Source: Synergistaceae bacterium
Lineage (GTDB): Bacteria; Synergistota; Synergistia; Synergistales; Aminobacteriaceae
Assembly (NCBI GenBank): GCA_031273365.1
Contig: JAISSA010000167.1
Location: 1 to 23,195, forward strand
Reading direction: 5' to 3'
Length of the DNA: 23,195 bases
The notes beneath the pieces are model-generated. The model saw only the letters and a list, made by a program, of their open reading frames with translations, was not told the origin of the DNA and did no database searches. This document shows positions 6,900-15,302 of the stretch, piece by piece (within the stretch, counting starts at the first letter, position 1; every line of letters starts with the position of its first letter). Made by a program: the position numbers and the translations under genes.

Positions 6900-8927
6900 G
6901 TGGAAGAAACGGCAGGACGGGAAACGGCGGCGAAATTTGAAAAAATTGAAAAAAAAACGAAACCGGACGGGGACGCGCGCGAAGAGCGATTGACAGAAGG
7001 ACAGTTCAATGAAGCGCCGTGCCGTGAGGTGCAATATGGAACGTCCATGCTGACCGAGTACGATATTTTCCTGTTCAAACAGGGGACGCATTACACCCTT
7101 TACGAAAAGCTCGGGACGCACAGAATGACGGACCCGGACGGCGTCGAGGGAATTTTCTTCGCGGTCTGGGCGCCCAACGCGCGCTCCGTCAGCGTCGTCG
7201 GGGACTTCAACCACTGGAACGCGACGACTCACCTCCTGAACATCCGGTGGGACGGCAGCGGGATATGGGAGGGTTTTATGCCCGGACTCAAAAAGTGGGA
7301 CCTCTATAAGTTCCATCTGGTGAACAGCCGGGGGCAGCACAAGGACAAGATGGACCCCTTTTCGACGTTCTTCGAGGTCGCCCCGCGCACCTCCTCCATC
7401 GTCCACTGGCCCGACTACGCGTGGCAGGACGGGGAGTGGATGAGCGAACGCTCCCGCCGCACCGCCCTTTCCGCTCCCTGCTCCGTGTACGAGCTTCACC
7501 TGGGTTCGTGGAAGCACCACTGGGACGACGGGCTCTCGCTCTCCTATCGGGAGCTGGCGGAGGAGCTTCCGCAGTACTGCCGGGAGATGGGCTTCACCGC
7601 GGTGGAGATGCTGCCGGTGATGGAGCACCCCTTCTACGGCTCCTGGGGTTATCAGACGCTGGGTTACTTCGCGCCGACGAGTCGGTTCGGGACGCCGGAG
7701 GACTTCATGGCCCTTGTGGACGCGCTGCATCAGCACGGGATCGCCGTCATTCTGGACTGGGTTCCCAGCCACTTCCCCACCGACGATTACGGGCTGGCCC
7801 GTTACGACGGGACGGCGCTTTACGAGCACGAGGACCCCCGCAGGGGCTATCACCCCGACTGGGGCAGTTACATTTTCAACTACGGACGCAACGAGGTCCG
7901 CAGCTACCTGATATCGAGCGCGATATACTGGCTCGACCGATATCACATCGACGGGCTGCGCATCGATGCCGTGGCGTCGATGCTTTATCTCGACTACTCC
8001 CGCAGGCCCGGGCAATGGGAGCGCAACATCCACGGCGGACGCGAAAATCTCGAAGCGATCGCCCTCCTGCGCGACCTGAACAAGGAGATTTACGGACGTT
8101 TCCCCGACGTTCAGACCATAGCGGAGGAGTCCACCGACTGGCCGATGGTGACGCGCCCGGTTTTCCTCGGGGGACTCGGGTTCGGCATGAAATGGAACAT
8201 GGGCTGGATGCACGACATGCTTTCCTACATGAGCCACGAGCCCATTCACCGCAGCTTCCATCACAACCAGCTCACCTTCAGCATCTGGTACGCGTTCAGC
8301 GAAAATTTCATGCTGCCGATCTCGCACGACGAGGTCGTCCACGGCAAGGGCTCTCTGGTCAACAAGATGCCGGGCGACTGGTGGCAGAAGCGCGCCAACC
8401 TGCGCCTCCTGCTGGGGTACATGTGGACGCATCCGGGCAAAAAGCTGCTCTTCATGGGCTGCGAGTTCGGGCAGGGTCTGGAGTGGAACCACAACACCGC
8501 GCTGGAGTGGCATCTTCTGAAGATGCCGGAGTTCAGCGGAATCCAACAGTGGGTTAAAGACCTGAACGGGGCGCTGCTTCGGTATCCGCCCCTTTACGAA
8601 CGCGATTTCACGCCGGACGGCTTCCAGTGGATCGACTGCAGCGACTGGCAGAAAAGCGTCATCGCGTTCCTGCGCCGGGGGGCGGCGGAGGACGAGTACG
8701 TGCTCGCCGTCTGCAACTTCACGCCTCTGCCCCGGGAAGGGTACCGCATTGGGGCGCCGAAGCCCGGGTTCTGGAGGGAGGTTCTCAACAGCGACGCCGC
8801 CGTCTACGGAGGCAGCGACGTGGGCAACGCCGGAGGCATGGAGACGGACCCCGCCCCCGCTCACGGGTATGAGCAGTCGCTCCTGCTGACCCTGCCGCCG
8901 CTTTCCATCGTGGTGTTCTCATATTGA
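6900..8927 (+). CDS. glgB: 1,4-alpha-glucan branching enzyme (GH13)
   Basis: GlgB forms alpha-1,6 branches in glycogen. A CBM48-type domain (FAVWAPNARSVSVVGDFNHW) precedes the GH13 barrel. Catalytic elements seen are DWVPSHFPTD, the nucleophile D356 in GLRIDAVASMLYLDYSR, the acid/base E409 in TIAEESTDW, and ISHDEVVHGKGSL. A C-terminal beta domain follows. The full frame is 675 residues from GTG at 6900, which has a purine-rich AAAGGGGG about 8 nt upstream inside the gltX end. This gives a charged 49-residue extension before MLTEYDIFLF. ATG at 7047, where most homologues start, is an alternative. It is probably translated from the gltX transcript. No glgA or glgC is in the window. Confidence 0.96.
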   Translation: MEETAGRETAAKFEKIEKKTKPDGDAREERLTEGQFNEAPCREVQYGTSMLTEYDIFLFKQGTHYTLYEKLGTHRMTDPDGVEGIFFAVWAPNARSVSVVGDFNHWNATTHLLNIRWDGSGIWEGFMPGLKKWDLYKFHLVNSRGQHKDKMDPFSTFFEVAPRTSSIVHWPDYAWQDGEWMSERSRRTALSAPCSVYELHLGSWKHHWDDGLSLSYRELAEELPQYCREMGFTAVEMLPVMEHPFYGSWGYQTLGYFAPTSRFGTPEDFMALVDALHQHGIAVILDWVPSHFPTDDYGLARYDGTALYEHEDPRRGYHPDWGSYIFNYGRNEVRSYLISSAIYWLDRYHIDGLRIDAVASMLYLDYSRRPGQWERNIHGGRENLEAIALLRDLNKEIYGRFPDVQTIAEESTDWPMVTRPVFLGGLGFGMKWNMGWMHDMLSYMSHEPIHRSFHHNQLTFSIWYAFSENFMLPISHDEVVHGKGSLVNKMPGDWWQKRANLRLLLGYMWTHPGKKLLFMGCEFGQGLEWNHNTALEWHLLKMPEFSGIQQWVKDLNGALLRYPPLYERDFTPDGFQWIDCSDWQKSVIAFLRRGAAEDEYVLAVCNFTPLPREGYRIGAPKPGFWREVLNSDAAVYGGSDVGNAGGMETDPAPAHGYEQSLLLTLPPLSIVVFSY

Positions 8928-8930
8928 AGA

Positions 8931-9032
8931 TCAGGGGGGCAGGGGAACGTGTTCCCGCGCCCGTTCGCCCCTGGGGCTCAGAGTCTGCCCCTTCCTCAGC
9001 TTTCCGGATGGGAAGGGTACTGGCCCCCCTGA
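8931..9032 (+). other. Structured GC-rich intergenic region upstream of the GH57 gene
   Basis: The 185-bp glgB/GH57 gap has a perfect 10-bp closing stem, TCAGGGGGGC (8931-8940) with GCCCCCCTGA (9023-9032). Inside are GGGAA-CGTG-TTCCC (8943-8956), GGGGC paired with GCCCC (8973-8977/8987-8991), and CCCTTCC paired with GGAAGGG (8989-8995/9011-9017). The last two share a few bases and would compete. No U-run follows, so it is not a plain intrinsic terminator. It may be a structured leader, an RNA-processing site or a dispersed palindromic repeat. Confidence 0.45.
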
Positions 9033-9112
9033 AACCCCCGATATTTTCCTGAGTGGGGTGGGCGCATGGGGCTTGTTCGGTTACCAGCTTAACAGAGGGG
9101 GAATGATCCATC

Positions 9113-11533
9113 ATGGCACGTTACGTCTGTGTGCACGGCCATTTTTATCAGCCGCCGCGCGAAAATCCATGGCTGGAGGCCGTTGAGGCTCAGGAATCGG
9201 CCGCGCCATGGCATGACTGGAACGAGCGCATAACGTCCGAATGTTACCGCCGCAACGCGGCCTCCCGTATTCTGGACGATGAAAAAAATATTCGGAAAAT
9301 ATGTAACAACTATTCCCGAATGAGCTTCAACATGGGCCCAACGCTGTTGTCCTGGATGAAGACGATGGCCCCGCTCTGCTACGCGGGCATTCTGGCGGCG
9401 GACGCGGCGGGACGCGAGCGTTTTTCGGGGCATGGTCCGGCGCTGGCGCAGGTTTACAGCCATATGATCATGCCGCTTGCCCTGCGGCGCGATAAGGAAA
9501 CTCAGGTCAAATGGGGCATCGAGGACTTTAAAAGCCGTTTCGGCCGCGCGCCTGAGGGCATGTGGCTCGCCGAGACGGCCGTCGACACGGAGACGCTGGA
9601 GGTGCTGGCGGAAAACGGGGTGCTCTTCACCCTTCTCGCGCCGCGGCAGGCCGGTGAGGTTCGAAGACTCCCGAGCGGCGACTGGCAGGACGTCAGAGGA
9701 GAGAGGATCGACACGAGCCGCGCCTGGCGTTGCGACCTTCCGTCGGGGAAGAACATCTCCCTCTTCTTTTACGACGGCGTTCTGTCTCAGGCCATCGCCT
9801 TCGGCGGGATGCTGAACGACGGGGGATACTACGCCCGGCGTCTGATCGACGCGCAGCCCTTCCCCGCGCCCGGCGACACCCTCTCCCACGTCGCGACGGA
9901 CGGCGAGTCCTACGGGCATCATCACGATCACGGAGACATGGCGCTGGCTTACTGCCTCGACTCCATCGACGGGGGGCACGAGGCGAGGCTCACGGTCTAC
10001 GGCGAATTTCTGGAAAATCATCCGCCGGAGTACGCGGTGCGCATCGTGGAAAATTCCTCCTGGAGCTGCGTGCACGGCGTGGAGCGGTGGCGCGGGGACT
10101 GCGGCTGCTCGAACGGAACGCCCGGCTGCAATCAGAAGTGGCGCGCGCCCCTGCGGGAGGCGCTGGATTGGCTGCGCGACAAACTCGCCCTGCTTTTCGA
10201 GCACGAGGCGGGCAGGTACCTGAAGGACCCCTGGGCGGCGCGCGACGATTACATCCGGGTTATTCTCGACCGTTCCCGGAAGAACGTGGAGGGCTGGTTC
10301 GACGCTCATCGCGCCCATCTCCTGACGATGGAGGAGAAGGTTCGCACGCTGAAACTCATGGAGGTGCAGCGTTCTGCGATGCTGATGTACACGAGCTGCG
10401 GCTGGTTCTTCGACGAGATCTCGGGGCTGGAGAGCACGCAGATTCTGCGGTACGCGGCGCGCGCGATCAGCCTGATTCACGAACTGACCGGGCTCGACTA
10501 CAACCTGGAGTTCTCGCGCCTTCTGGCCCGCGCGCCCAGCAACGTGCCGGAGCTGAGGAACGGCTCGCGCATTTACGACCTTCTGGTGAAGCCCGCGCAC
10601 GTTTCCTTCGAGAGATTGGCCGCCCACTACGGCATGGTGGCGCTTTTCCCCGACTTTCCGGGCGAGGAGATCACGAAGGGCTGCTGGAGCATAACGGGGA
10701 AGACGGCGACGACGTCGGGGCTCGACGCGGAGAGCTCCCGCGCCTTTGTGGCGGGGGAGGTTAAAATCGTCTCCGAGGTCACATGGGAAGAAAAGGAGTT
10801 TATCTTCGCCGCCAACTACCGCGGGGGGACCTCCGTCGTCTGCGGCGTGGCGTCCGCGACGGAGGAAAATCGCGGGAAGCTGTTGGGGAACGTCGACGCG
10901 CTCCGGTCGAGCTTCATGCTCTCCGAGGACGAAAAACTGGTCCGGGGCTTCGGGCATAACTTTTTCTCGCTGCGTCACATCCTCGTCGACGTCAGGAGGA
11001 TGCTGCTGGACAGGCTCTTGCAGCGGGACGTCGTGGACATCGAGAACGGCCTGCGCGACATCGTGCAGGACTACGTCACGCTGATCGAGTACCTGACGGC
11101 GCTCGACGTGGAGGCCCCGCCGATCATCTGTTCGGCGGCGTCCATCGTCCTGACCTCCGACATTGTTCGCGGCCTGGAGGAGAACATTCCGGACCTCGAC
11201 GCCATCCGCCGCCATATAGAGCACTCGCGGCAGTGGAACATTTCCGTGGACAGCAACCGCATCAGCTTTACCCTCAGCCGCCGGCTGCTCCAGCAGATGC
11301 GCGACGTCCATCGCTCTCCGACGAACACTGCGGAGATGGATCGTATCTGCGACACTCTGACGCTTTTTCTGGACGACTTCAGGTGGCACCTGAGCCTTTA
11401 CGAAGCTCAAAATCTGTACCACGTGACCCAAAAGCGCCACCTGGATGAACTGAAAAACAGCCCCCGAAGCGTACGCGCGGCGTTCCGAAAGCTGGGAAAA
11501 AGGCTGAAATTTTCAGAAGAAGCTCTGCTATAG
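9113..11533 (+). CDS. GH57-type glycoside hydrolase with DUF3536
   Basis: This 806-residue protein has a GH57 alpha-glucan hydrolase/transferase domain followed by a DUF3536 region. Motif 1 is HGHFYQPPREN (8-18). The likely nucleophile is E154 in GMWLAETAVD. The likely acid/base is D263 in ATDGESYGHHHDHGD. A Cys-rich segment (CVHGVERWRGDCGCSNGTPGC, here one residue set longer than a classic motif) lies near 325-345 and could bind metal or form disulphides. No signal peptide is seen, so it is probably cytoplasmic. Its position after glgB suggests work on glycogen or other alpha-glucans, but the exact reaction of DUF3536 proteins is unknown to me. AGAGGGGGAA stands about 10 nt before the ATG. 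Confidence 0.88.
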   Translation: MARYVCVHGHFYQPPRENPWLEAVEAQESAAPWHDWNERITSECYRRNAASRILDDEKNIRKICNNYSRMSFNMGPTLLSWMKTMAPLCYAGILAADAAGRERFSGHGPALAQVYSHMIMPLALRRDKETQVKWGIEDFKSRFGRAPEGMWLAETAVDTETLEVLAENGVLFTLLAPRQAGEVRRLPSGDWQDVRGERIDTSRAWRCDLPSGKNISLFFYDGVLSQAIAFGGMLNDGGYYARRLIDAQPFPAPGDTLSHVATDGESYGHHHDHGDMALAYCLDSIDGGHEARLTVYGEFLENHPPEYAVRIVENSSWSCVHGVERWRGDCGCSNGTPGCNQKWRAPLREALDWLRDKLALLFEHEAGRYLKDPWAARDDYIRVILDRSRKNVEGWFDAHRAHLLTMEEKVRTLKLMEVQRSAMLMYTSCGWFFDEISGLESTQILRYAARAISLIHELTGLDYNLEFSRLLARAPSNVPELRNGSRIYDLLVKPAHVSFERLAAHYGMVALFPDFPGEEITKGCWSITGKTATTSGLDAESSRAFVAGEVKIVSEVTWEEKEFIFAANYRGGTSVVCGVASATEENRGKLLGNVDALRSSFMLSEDEKLVRGFGHNFFSLRHILVDVRRMLLDRLLQRDVVDIENGLRDIVQDYVTLIEYLTALDVEAPPIICSAASIVLTSDIVRGLEENIPDLDAIRRHIEHSRQWNISVDSNRISFTLSRRLLQQMRDVHRSPTNTAEMDRICDTLTLFLDDFRWHLSLYEAQNLYHVTQKRHLDELKNSPRSVRAAFRKLGKRLKFSEEALL

Positions 11534-11549
11534 CAGCAATAAAAAAAAT

Positions 11550-11615
11550 AACGGGGTCAGGGGCCTGAGGCCCCTGCGGGGTATGGGGCAGAGCCCCATG
11601 TTTTTGCCTTTAAGT
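11550..11615 (+). terminator. Two-hairpin intergenic element, copy 2, ending in a U-run
   Basis: This 66-nt segment starts 17 nt after the GH57 stop codon. It folds as AGGGGCC-TGA-GGCCCCT (7 bp, perfect) and ATGGGGC-AGA-GCCCCAT (7 bp), with GTTTTTG directly after the second hairpin. The hairpin plus T5 fits an intrinsic terminator for the glgB/GH57 transcript. It is the same element as 841-906 on the minus strand. The pair A15-T21 there is C15-G21 here, and G.T is G-C, so pairing is conserved. Confidence 0.65.
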
Positions 11616-11631
11616 CGCTGAAACTGCCGAA

Positions 11632-11669
11632 CCGAAAAGCCGGCGCCCGTAAAAAAGCGGAGCGTCGGC
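11632..11669 (-). terminator. Candidate intrinsic terminator of the polysaccharide cluster
   Basis: On the minus strand, 26 nt after the GT4 stop codon, GCCGACGCTC (11669-11660) pairs with GGGCGCCGGC (11648-11639), with one mismatch and one G.U. The loop contains TTTTTT and the stem is followed by TTTTCGG. It faces the terminator of the converging GH57 gene. Confidence 0.5.
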
Positions 11670-11694
11670 CTCTGGACAACGGCTTGAATCAAAA

Positions 11695-12948
11695 TTACAG
11701 GTGATTTGACCTGTCAGATTCATGACAGCGGCAACGTAAAAGTCGGGAGTAGGATCTGAACAGACGAGACAGTACATTTATATAATTCTGCTCCGAAGCG
11801 AGTTCCAACTGTTTCGCTCCGGCAATGAGCTTTTGCTCCACTCTATCTTTGTCGAATAAAAGGATTTTGACAATATCGCAAAGGCTTTCCGGGTTCTCCA
11901 GATCCATCAAAAAAGCCCCATCCGCAACCTGTTCACGTAATCCGGCCAGGTTGGGGTAACAGACGGGACACCCCAAATAAAAAGCCTCCAGAGGAGGAAT
12001 GTTGGTGGGACCAAAATACGTCGGCATAACAAGAGCCAGAGCTTTTTTATAGAACGCGACAAGTTCCGGACGTGGTACAAAACCCAAAAAATACACCTGC
12101 TCTGTCAGTCCCATTTCCTGTACTCGATCTTTCAAACAGGATTCATTGCCGAAGTCATTCCCGACAAAGACCGCAGCGATCGTAATATCACGGCTCCGCA
12201 ATCTGTAAAGAGCGTCCAGAATATAAATATGATTTTTATGACTCCAAAACTGCGCCGGATAGAAAAGGAAGGGAAGATCGATGGAGTATTTTTCGCATAT
12301 GTCGACGCTGTCTTGCTGTTCTTCCGTTTTCTGAGGCGGGAAAAAGGAAGCCACGTGTATGCGCTCCAGGTCCACTCCGTAGCGTTCATGCATTTTCTGT
12401 CTGCTTAGCGTGGAATCCACCAAGACCGCCATTGCCCTGGGTAAGGTACGCCAGTAAAGAAATTCTCGAAATTCGAACTGAAAATCGGCGTAAACCTCCG
12501 GAAATTCTACCCAATCCCGATGACATTGGTCCCAGACGGTAATAATGTAATTGTGTTTTCGCAATCCCATTGCATAAGAGGAGGGCGTCAAAAAATAAAC
12601 CAGATCGATTCCATATCGATCGAGCGTCTTATCGAGATAACCCTGAAACGGCAGATAGAGGCCGAACATCATTCTAAAAAGTTTTGCACTGACCCTCCGG
12701 AGCCATCGACGGATCTCAAATTTGATGCAGACGACAGCGATTCCTTCATTGAGCAATATTTTTTCGTTTTCACGCGTAAAAACAAAGAAAATATACTCTA
12801 TATTCTCCAGAGGGTTTTCCCGTAAAAGCTTCAGCACGGAATAAGCCTGCTGAAAACCTCCGCCGACATCGATGTTTTGTTCCAAAAAAACGCCTATCTT
12901 CAATCCTGAGCACTTCAATCCTGAGCACTTCAATCCTGGGCACTTCAA
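11695..12948 (-). CDS. Glycosyltransferase, GT4-like (GT-B fold)
   Basis: This 417-residue retaining-type transferase is probably used late in assembly of the surface glycan. The acceptor-side domain (about 17-210) opens with KIGVFLEQNIDVGGGFQQA. The nucleotide-sugar domain has FYPAQFWSHKNH (229-240) and FGPTNIPPLEAFYLGCPV (312-329), the GT4 E-x7-E-type region. It is the last gene of the minus-strand cluster and starts 18 nt after the methyltransferase stop codon. The start lies inside a 15-bp tandem repeat carrying four in-frame TTG AAG starts, at 12948, 12933, 12918 and 12903. The first has AGGTG 7 nt upstream and is used here. The last (402 residues) gives the more usual N-terminus. Confidence 0.88.
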   Translation of the reverse strand: MKCPGLKCSGLKCSGLKIGVFLEQNIDVGGGFQQAYSVLKLLRENPLENIEYIFFVFTRENEKILLNEGIAVVCIKFEIRRWLRRVSAKLFRMMFGLYLPFQGYLDKTLDRYGIDLVYFLTPSSYAMGLRKHNYIITVWDQCHRDWVEFPEVYADFQFEFREFLYWRTLPRAMAVLVDSTLSRQKMHERYGVDLERIHVASFFPPQKTEEQQDSVDICEKYSIDLPFLFYPAQFWSHKNHIYILDALYRLRSRDITIAAVFVGNDFGNESCLKDRVQEMGLTEQVYFLGFVPRPELVAFYKKALALVMPTYFGPTNIPPLEAFYLGCPVCYPNLAGLREQVADGAFLMDLENPESLCDIVKILLFDKDRVEQKLIAGAKQLELASEQNYINVLSRLFRSYSRLLRCRCHESDRSNHL

Positions 12949-12957
12949 TCCTGGGCA
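12898..12957 (-). repeat. Four 15-bp tandem repeats across the GT4 start codon
   Basis: The unit CTTCAATCCTGAGCA on the plus strand occurs four times in a row. Units 1-2 have GAG and units 3-4 have GGG. On the coding strand each unit reads TTG AAG TGC YCA GGA, supplying a potential start codon and a purine-rich stretch. The repeated peptide is L-K-C-S/P-G. Confidence 0.92.
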
Positions 12958-12966
12958 CCTGCCGGG

Positions 12967-13716
12967 TTAACGCAGGACAGCAACGACAGCCCAGGAATTT
13001 GTCCCAGGTTTATCGTCCGTCATCCATGCTTCAATCGATAACATTTCCAGGGGAACGCTTTTCCAGATCAAAGAAAGTTCTGGAATAAAAAAATAACGCA
13101 TATAATGAGATTCACTTATTTTATTAATGCGCATATCCGTTTTGGATTCAATAAAGGCGTCATAATCGATCCTGACGATATTTTCGTTGGGATAAAGTAT
13201 CGGCTGAGCAATTCGGGTAACGTTCAGGTTCCCATCGCTCACTTCTTTGACTCGAACTTGCGGTTGTTGAGTCAACACAGCCGGTCCGTACCAGAAATCC
13301 AAAACGGCAATCCCGCCAGGAGCCACATGTTCCCGAACGGTTTTCAGGGCATCGAGGACATCCTGATCGGTCGTCTGATAGCTCAGGACATGAAAAAGAG
13401 CAACGACAACGTCAAATTCTTCCCTGAGGCGAATGGAGCGCATATCTCCACACGAAAAACGCAGTCCCTCGATATTTCCGCTTTTTTTCTTCGCCTCGGC
13501 GAGCATATTTTCGCTGAAATCCACGCCATGCACGCTGTAACCCAGGCGTGCAAACTCCCGCGTATAACGGCCCGTGCCGCATCCGAACTCCAGCATCGAA
13601 TGAGCCGCGGGCAGGTATTTTTTGATCAGGGTATCGACATATCGGGCCTCGCCCTCGTAATCCTTGTCCTGATAAAGAAGATCGTAATATTTGCTGTAAT
13701 CCCCAAACACGGGCAA
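12967..13716 (-). CDS. Class I SAM-dependent methyltransferase
   Basis: This 249-residue Rossmann-fold methyltransferase shows motif I LEFGCGTGR (42-50), the acidic residue after beta-2 in VHGVDFSENML (D66), a GDM at 90-92 and DVVVALFHVLSY. It begins FGDYSKYYDLLYQDKDY, common among sugar-cluster methyltransferases. It probably methylates a nucleotide sugar or a growing glycan, but the substrate cannot be told from sequence. TTG at 13716 begins right after the aminotransferase stop codon, and GAGG in the end of that gene stands about 8 nt upstream, so translation is probably coupled. GTG at 13710 is an alternative. Confidence 0.88.
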   Translation of the reverse strand: MPVFGDYSKYYDLLYQDKDYEGEARYVDTLIKKYLPAAHSMLEFGCGTGRYTREFARLGYSVHGVDFSENMLAEAKKKSGNIEGLRFSCGDMRSIRLREEFDVVVALFHVLSYQTTDQDVLDALKTVREHVAPGGIAVLDFWYGPAVLTQQPQVRVKEVSDGNLNVTRIAQPILYPNENIVRIDYDAFIESKTDMRINKISESHYMRYFFIPELSLIWKSVPLEMLSIEAWMTDDKPGTNSWAVVAVLR

Positions 13717-14844
13717 TCAGGCCACCTCCTCGACGACAGCCCTGACCTGAGCGGCGACGTACTCCATCTGCTCGTCCGTCAGGGCAAGCCCGCTGGGGAT
13801 ATAAAATCCCCTCCTGGCCAATTTTTCCGCAACGGGATAACGTTCTCCCCTGAACAGGCCCTGCTCCTGAAAAATTGGTTGTTCGTGCATGGGCCAGAAG
13901 AAGGGACGCGTTCCCACGCCTCTCGCCTGAAGGCGTTTCTCGAATTCTCCCGCGTCGGCGGGAACGTCTTCATCGAGGACGATGCCGAAAATCCAGTAGA
14001 GATTTTCCGCGTAATCCGTCCGCGGCAAAGGCAACTGCAGCCCCTTTATCCCGCTTAAGAGTTCCTGATAGCGCGCGCCGATGTAACGCTTTTTTCTGAG
14101 CGTCGCCTCGATTCTTTCAAGCTGCGCCACCCCGAGAGCGGCCTGGATGTTCGACATCCGAAAATTGTATCCCAGCTCACGGTGCACGAAACGGCGTTCA
14201 GGAGCGAAGCACAAATTACGTAAAGAACGGCATTTTTTAAAAAGCGCGTCGTCGTCGCAAAGAACCATTCCCCCCTCGCCTGTCGTCACGTGCTTGTTCG
14301 GGTAGAAACTGAAACAGCTGACGTCACCGAAAGAGCCGCAGGGCGCTCCGTCGCATTCCTGCCCTGTCGCCTCCGCCGCGTCCTCGATCACCCTGAGATC
14401 GTATTTTGCCGCAATACTCATCAGAGAGCGCATTTCCACGGGCAGGCCGTAGAGATGAACCGCCATAATGGCTTTCGTTTCGGAGGTGATTTTATTTTCG
14501 ATCCGGGAGACGTCCATATTCCACGTCATAGCGTCACTGTCGACGAGGACGGGCGTGCAGCCCGCCCGCGTGATTGCGGAAGCGCAGGATATGATAGTGA
14601 AAGAAGGCATGATGACTTCCGACTCCTTCGGCAAATCCAGAGCCTGCAGGGCGGTATCCAGAGCGACGCTGCCGTTGCAGACCGCAACGCCGTGTCTGCG
14701 CCTGCACAGGTCGGCCATGCCCTTCTCGAAGCGCCCCACAAAAGGCCCTTCGGAGGAAATCCAGCCGGTATCGATGCACTCGTTCAGATATTTTTTTTCG
14801 TTACCCGATAAATCGGGCTCGTTGACGGGAACGTTCGAAATCAT
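13717..14844 (-). CDS. DegT/DnrJ/EryC1 aminotransferase, GDP-perosamine synthase-like
   Basis: This PLP-dependent sugar aminotransferase converts a keto-sugar nucleotide to an amino sugar. Seen are TGWISSEGPFVGRFE near the start, NGSVALDTALQAL, VIEDAAEATG (PLP-contact Asp), and the Schiff-base lysine in SFYPNKHVTTGEGG (K184 with this start), then GYNFRMSNIQAALG. The WISS-G, VHLYG, VTTGEGG and TRPFFWPMH segments resemble RfbE/Per GDP-perosamine synthases from memory, making 4-amino-4,6-dideoxymannose a plausible product. Other GDP- or dTDP-4-keto-6-deoxy substrates are possible. I chose ATG at 14844 because GAGG stands 7 nt upstream. ATG at 14850 is too close to it. Confidence 0.92.
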   Translation of the reverse strand: MISNVPVNEPDLSGNEKKYLNECIDTGWISSEGPFVGRFEKGMADLCRRRHGVAVCNGSVALDTALQALDLPKESEVIMPSFTIISCASAITRAGCTPVLVDSDAMTWNMDVSRIENKITSETKAIMAVHLYGLPVEMRSLMSIAAKYDLRVIEDAAEATGQECDGAPCGSFGDVSCFSFYPNKHVTTGEGGMVLCDDDALFKKCRSLRNLCFAPERRFVHRELGYNFRMSNIQAALGVAQLERIEATLRKKRYIGARYQELLSGIKGLQLPLPRTDYAENLYWIFGIVLDEDVPADAGEFEKRLQARGVGTRPFFWPMHEQPIFQEQGLFRGERYPVAEKLARRGFYIPSGLALTDEQMEYVAAQVRAVVEEVA

Positions 14845-14853
14845 GATCATACC

Positions 14854-15300
14854 TCACTTTCCGGGCAACCTGATTTGGGAGGCGTCCAGACCCGGGAACC
14901 TGGTTTTGTCCGCTTCTCCGGCATAGGGACCCTGTTTAACCTCTATCATTTCGATCTCCTCCAGAACCTCGAAACCGTGCCCTCCGCCAGCCAGAAGAAT
15001 AACGTCCCCGGCACCCAGCTCCCGGCTTTCGAGATAGTTGCGATCCTCATCGTAAAAATCGACGCGAAGCCGCCCCCTGCGGATAAAAAGCACCTCCTGA
15101 GTGTAATGGACCTCCCGTGGGACGGGATTGTGGACATGCGGTTCGATCAGTTTGCCCCTGGGATGGTGCATATAGGCCAGTTGTTGAGAAAATTCGGGAG
15201 GGGTGAAAAAGTGGATGTTGTCCTCCACAAATGCAGAACGCACGATGATCCCATAGGTGATATTGTTAAAGCGGATGAAGTTCAAAGGATATTCTTCCAT
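14854..15300 (-). CDS. Cupin-domain protein of the glycan cluster
   Basis: This 148-residue single-domain cupin has a first metal motif region (LIEPHVHNPVPREVHYTQEVLFIRRGRLRV) with His residues and Glu, and a second in GAGDVILLAGGGHGFEVLEE. Such small cupins in O-antigen loci include sugar epimerases, isomerases and hydroxylases as well as proteins of unknown role, so no reaction is assigned. GAGGTG stands 7 nt before the ATG. The next gene, the aminotransferase, starts 3-9 nt after the stop codon, which suggests a shared pathway. Confidence 0.82.
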   Translation of the reverse strand: MEEYPLNFIRFNNITYGIIVRSAFVEDNIHFFTPPEFSQQLAYMHHPRGKLIEPHVHNPVPREVHYTQEVLFIRRGRLRVDFYDEDRNYLESRELGAGDVILLAGGGHGFEVLEEIEMIEVKQGPYAGEADKTRFPGLDASQIRLPGK

Positions 15301-15302
15301 AG

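Noticed and set aside
6846..8864. Long minus-strand frame across glgB, and a similar one across 9089-11440
   Set aside because: Both are antisense shadows of glgB and the GH57 gene, with no domain sense and no ribosome binding site context.
12770..12958. A 62-codon frame starting in the 15-bp repeats
   Set aside because: It overlaps the GT4 gene in another frame and has no motif. It is open mainly because the repeat unit has no stop codon in that frame.
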